In this document: one piece after another, positions 56,201 through 62,200 of the stretch
Position numbering within the stretch: position 1 is the first letter of the stretch
Layout of the letters: the number at the start of each line of letters is the position of its first letter
NCBI GenBank assembly: GCA_036244855.1
Contig: BQKZ01000092.1
Span: 28,136-92,135 of the forward strand
Source: Temnopleurus reevesii
Taxonomy: Eukaryota > Echinodermata > Echinoidea > Temnopleuroida > Temnopleuridae
Length of the DNA stretch: 64,000 nucleotides
Reading direction: 5' to 3'
The notes under the pieces: model-generated
Database searches by the model: none
What the model was told of the DNA's origin: nothing
The model's input: the letters and a program-made list of their open reading frames with translations, nothing else
Program-made: the position numbers and the translations under genes

Positions 56201-59200
56201 CAAGATTCTGGATACAGATCACAAGGTACCTGTTGATGAAAGCTTGTCAACAGAATCTGTCCACAGCGAGGATATTGATGACCTCTACCAAGAACTCTCT
56301 GGAAGAGATGGGAAGCTATCTGCAGATGAGAGCGATGAAGATGCCGAACCCATTGATGAAAGAGTTGTTGCTGAAGCAGTTACACCTGTTAAAACCGCCC
56401 CCTTGAGTTTGGACATGATTCCGGATGCAGTCAACACAGTTCCTATTGACGAAAGCGTATACTCGGAATCCGTCCATAGCGAGGACAGTAGAGTAACTTA
56501 TCTTTATGATAAACTCTCTCGACCATCCATGGATGAAAGAGTTGCTGCCGATGTCCGCCCCAATGGTGCCTATGAAGAGCTATCCCTGACAGACCGAACT
56601 GACCAAATGCCATCGGAAACAACTCATGATGATTATACCTTGCCAACTACCTCGTCTATCTCGGATACCAACAAGAGTGAGACTCAAGAACCATTTCAGA
56701 GTACAAGGTACTTTCAACCAGTTCATGCGCAAGCAAAAAGTGAGGATGCATATAGCGATTCTGAGACCTCTACTCCAGTTTCCTCAGAAGACTATCTTCC
56801 TGCTTTTGAGATCGAAGCCCTTGAAGAAGAAGTTCGTCCCAGGCAGCCGCAGCCACAGCATGTCAGCAAAGGTGGTTATCTTATACCCATAACACGAGAA
56901 GTTGTCAATCCAGAGAAAGAAGAAGTAGTTTTCGCTCGTCCCAAGCCAAGAGGTATCTCCCCTGAAGACAGTGACAGCAAAACTCCTTCTAATTCAGATG
57001 TAGATGACTCTGAAGAAGGGCGCCACACTCCTATCAATATAAGAGAGTCGGATAGTCGTGGAAGCAGTGACCGCTATACATCTTCAGTGTCATTGCCAAT
57101 AAGTCAAGATGAAGAAACATTGAGAAAAAATGATGAGCCATTTGTTGTTGAGTTCTTGCTTGAAACGCCACCAGTTAAGGATGATGGATTTGACAGGGCA
57201 TTGCCAGTCGAAGGCAGACCAATCAGACCAATGTATTCTGTTGTTCTAGCCCCATCATCATCTTCAACATCCTCCGATTCATCAGAATCTGAAGATTCTG
57301 TGGTAGAATCTGTCCAAAAAGATACTGGAACAGAGAGCGAGGGAAGTGGGTCATGCATTGCAGAAGCAATGATAGAGAAGCCACTGAGTGATTATGAAAC
57401 GCTCAAAAGGCCATGGCCAGTTGGAAGCAAAGCTTTCCCAGAGAAAGCTCTTGATGAATCCAAAAGGCCGTCAAGCTCTTCTGGATCTTCATCAGGTTCA
57501 GACGCATCACTTGTAAGAGAAGACCAAGTTGCTGAAAGAGAAGTAAAAGGACCTTACATAGTAGAAGTTATGCTGGAGAAGCCACCAGTCTATGATGAGA
57601 AACTTGATAGAGCTTTGCCAATATCTGCAGGATCCTATCAATTGCGACAACCAAAGAAGCGCCAAGGGTCCTCAACTTCTTCATTGTCATCATCATCATC
57701 ATCAAGTTCATCAGATTCTGAACAATCTGATACACCAGAGAGGCTGGTTATCCAAGATCAGGAACTTGAAAGAGCCGTGCCAGTGACTGCAGAACAACCA
57801 AGGAAACACAGAGATTCCTCAAGTTCGTCATTTTCATCAAGTTCAGCAGATTCTGGAGAATTTGTTCTGGATGAATCAAAGCCCATTCTTGAGGATGTCA
57901 CACACAAGCAGAATGAGCCTTTAGTTGAGGATGCCATGGAGAAGATATCCATCCAAGATGACAAAGCCACCAGAATCTTGCCATTGTCAGCCAGCTCAAT
58001 TATAAAGGAACAACCTAGGAAACACAAACACTCCTCAAGCTCACCCTCTTCATCATCAGAATCATCATCTCCATCTGATTCAGATAATATGCATGTATTA
58101 CCTGATGCTGATGGCGTGAAGGCTCAGAAACAAAATTCCGAGCCATTTGTTGTGCAAGTAATGCTAGAGAAGCCACCAGTGAGAGGTGTGAAACTTGACA
58201 GAGCTTTGCCTGGAGGAAATGAATCTTTCACACAGAAGCCTCTTGATGAATCATCAAGTTCTTCTTCATCCTCTGCTGAGAGAGCGCTGCCACTATCAGC
58301 AGGATCCTTGAAACTCCAACAACGAAAGGAATCATCTAGCTCTTCACTGTCATCTTCAAATTCTGATGCAGAGACTCTTCCCAAAGACAACGTATCAGAC
58401 AAAACAAAGAGTGAGCCATATATTGTTGAAATTATGTTGGAGAAACCTCCCATTCTAGATGAAAAACTTGACAGAGCTCTACCAGTATCGTCAAGCTCTG
58501 TACCACATGAACAATTTAGGAAACGCAAAACATCCTCCAGCTCTTCATCATCATCCTCTTCATCAGATTCAAATGAATCAGATGCAGAGGAAATGCCCGT
58601 TGAAGATGACAAGCTTTCCAAGGCCTTGCCTGTATCAAGTATTCCTGAAAGGAAATATCCAAACCAACTTGATGACTCAACAGGTTACCAATCTTCGTCA
58701 CACTCTTCTTCAACGTCGCACTCTGAAGACTCTGAATCAGAGTCTGAGCCACATAGGTATTCCACCTCAATATCTCTTCTGAAGCCTAAAGCACAGGAAC
58801 CATCAAGTCTGAAAGACAGCGAAGCAAGTGAAGGAAGCAGATCACCATCAAGAACTTCCTCTGCATCCCAATCCTCTGACTCCGAACTATCACAAAGTCT
58901 ACCAGCAAAGAGGGACCAACAACACTATACTCCCTTGAATATTCAGTTGGATACTAAGCGTTCAGATGGTAGTGGAAAGAAAAAGAGACATACTTCTTCC
59001 AGCTCAGAAGACTATGAACTTGAGAAACCAGATACAAAGCTGATGACAAGGAAAATTGAAACCAAAACCACCAGGACCGGCGAAGAAGAGAGTGTGCCAT
59101 CAATTGAGAAGAAATTACCCAGAAGAAGATCATCATCTTCTTTCTCTTCATCATCCTCCTCATCCTCACCATCGTCTAGTAGTGATGAAGAAACACAGAT

Positions 59201-62200
59201 TTCTAGAGCAGGCCTAATGTTGCAACGTCATCAAGACAGTCCGAAAGAGAAATTTGAACAAGATAGAGCACCCAGAAGTCCTCTGGAGGATGGAACCATT
59301 GAAGTGGTTTTAGAGGTTGCACCAAGAGAACTTGATGAAGATCAGATCCAAGAGGAGAGGCTAGCTCCAGTGGAAGCACTCCCTCAGGAACAGTAACTAC
59401 CAACAGGGGATGATGAACCTGTTGCCTTTGACATCACTGTAGACTATGCACCAGATTCAGTTGAAGCAAAACCTACCAGAAGAACATTTTTTGACGAAGA
59501 TGATGATGAACTGCCGCCACTCTTTAGCTCACCTTTTGGCAAGAATTCAATACTCCGTTCAAAGCCTGACCCTGTGCCTCCTGCACAGTTTTACCCTGTA
59601 GAACCACAGCTTGAAATAACAACCATGGCGCAAAGGAAAGATCTTAGTGAATCATCAACAGGTGAAGATGACGAGGAAATTGAAAAGGAGGAGGAAAGTG
59701 ATCAAGCTAAGCTAGCGAGAAGAATTTCCATGACCCAGAAGAAGGCCCTCAATCCTACCGGGGCACCGATCTTCAAGCAGCGTCTACAGGACGTGAAATG
59801 CAAACAGGGTGAAACCATCACCTTCAATGTCAAGTTTACAGGAGTTCCACCATTCTCTGTAACATGGTTCCAAGACGGATACGAGATGGAAGACTCTGAG
59901 GACTCTCAGATCCTTGTTAGCGATGACTACAGCTCCTTGACGGTTCCAAACACTGCACCGGAAGACAACAGCATGATTGAGGTCCAGATCAAGAACGATT
60001 TTGGCGCTGCTGCCTCAACAGCCATGTTGACAGTGGAAGGTACAATCAATCTTCAAGCATTTATCTTCAATTCATCTTCTCTCTGACAAAAAAATATAGA
60101 AATAGCCTCATCTCTCCTCATGCTAAAAACTGCCATTTCGACTTCACTCCTGGATCATAGTATATGTTGCAGAACACTTACATCTGTGGTATATCTTGCA
60201 TTTCATAACCATGTGTTTTTCTCTAAAGAACAGCTCTTTTATGGATATATGTTGTGTGTGATACTAGTTGTGTATGTTGTGTTTTAGTCCTTTTCTTATC
60301 TTATAGTCTGTTTACCTTGCATTCTAACTGCCCATTTCTAATGAAATAATAACAAACCTTCTTGTCAATATTTTACATTTTTGAAATGCTGCATAATAAT
60401 GTTAAGTTTTCTTTCAGTTTATCAGCCTGTAAAGCGAAACAGCATCAGTAGTATGCAAATGCTCTTATAGTACATAGACTGGTTTGAATGATTTGAAAAA
60501 TTATGCTTTCTCTTGAGCTTGATGCTTCTTTTGGAAAATGTAGAAATGCAACAAAATTGCCTGAAATACATTCTTATTCTAATAGTTTATTTGTATGTGT
60601 TACAGTTTACTATCATGCCTTTGTGTCTTTCTACGAAAAAATTATTTATTTTGAACAATGCTCTAATTAATTTTCAATCTTCGCTTTTGAAACCAGCCTT
60701 TTATAATTGTCTTGTAATTGTGCTTAGCACTGCTTGAATAACTACCAACGATTGTACTTCAGATATGTATCATAAATCTTTTTCCAAGATAAATGTGTCA
60801 TGTATCCAAATGTACATGTGGCAGTTAATATAAAATTTGCAACAAACATGGGTAATTTTGCAATATTTAATGATGGTAGTCTCAGAAACAATCAAGTTAC
60901 TGTGTTTGTTTGTATCTTTAGGTATTTGCAACTTTGTTTCTTTTGCATATTTTGTGTACATTATTGTAAAACCATGACACATGTCTCATAATTTTCCCTA
61001 TATCAGTGTAGTTCATCATATTACAATGACATTTATTCAAAATATTTCAAATTACACATGCATCATGTCATCCATCTAGAATATTCATTTCATCAGAAAA
61101 TGTGAATAATCAAATAGCTAAATTTATTCTTTTTACTTCATAGGAAAACACAAACTTAAGATAAGTTTTTTTTTTGTAAAATTATTCCTCCAAGAGAAAC
61201 ATATAATATATCTCACCAAGAGTTTTTGAAAATTGGCTGATATAAAGGCTCTTTAAAAATATTGCCCTTCATTGTTATGTCCAATGTTCCATTCATACAT
61301 CTGGCAAACATCTGTTTCATTTTGCAATGTTTTTCTCCACTCTTTATCTATACCTATTTAGCATTATTCTGGATCATATATATTACATTTTAATGTCAAA
61401 TCCGGTTTTATTAATGACTAATGATTTCCAGAAAAAGGGAAAATGAACACTAAATTTTGTACACAGTTGAAACTATTAATTCGCAGTGGAAACTTTCTCA
61501 TAGTTGGTTGATTAAAAAACCCTCTTCATTACTAATCAGCTGTAAGGAAAGGTAGAAATGAAAATTGACATATTAATGATTAGAATGATAATTAACTTGT
61601 AGAACCCAACTTTTGGGAACCGTGCTTGCTAGTCTGAAATAGAATTTATATTTCCTAGGTGCCAAAGAGTGCAGATAATCCATTGATGTTACAATTAATA
61701 TGTTTTGTTGAATGTTAACTCAAGTTCTTATAGAATTTTTAGAATTGAGATGGTTTTAAAATTAAGCCATCTTCCTTGTCAATGACAATGGTAGTATGTT
61801 GAAATGGTCTGCCACCAAAACCTCACATTCACTGTACACTTTAAAATTGAATGGCAGATACTGACTTGTCTACAAATGTCATATTCCTGACTGTTTTGGT
61901 AATATATTAGGCTTCACAAGGGACTGCAAATCTTTTGTTACATGTACCCAGGATTATTTTAGAACACTCACAGCTGCTTTGTGTATCTCTTATCTCCTTT
62001 TTTAATAACTTTATATGTTAACTTTTCATGGCTCTACTATTGTCAAACAAATTTTCATGGATTCTTGTCTTATTCTCTATGATAGTGTCAATTAATGATA
62101 AAGGTTGTCCCAGGAGATAGATAGATACACAATAGTATTGTTCTTTCAAATAGATTAGCTGGTATGCAGTTATCCTTTTGTGGATCTATCAGTATTAATA

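Noticed and set aside
58124..58621. 165-codon minus-strand frame inside the Ser-rich exon
   Set aside because: Shadow of the TCA/TCT repeats of the real + strand exon.
59392..59406. A 14-nt intron (GTAACTACCAACAG) that would remove the stop
   Set aside because: Far too short for spliceosomal removal, and its 14-nt length would shift the reading frame.
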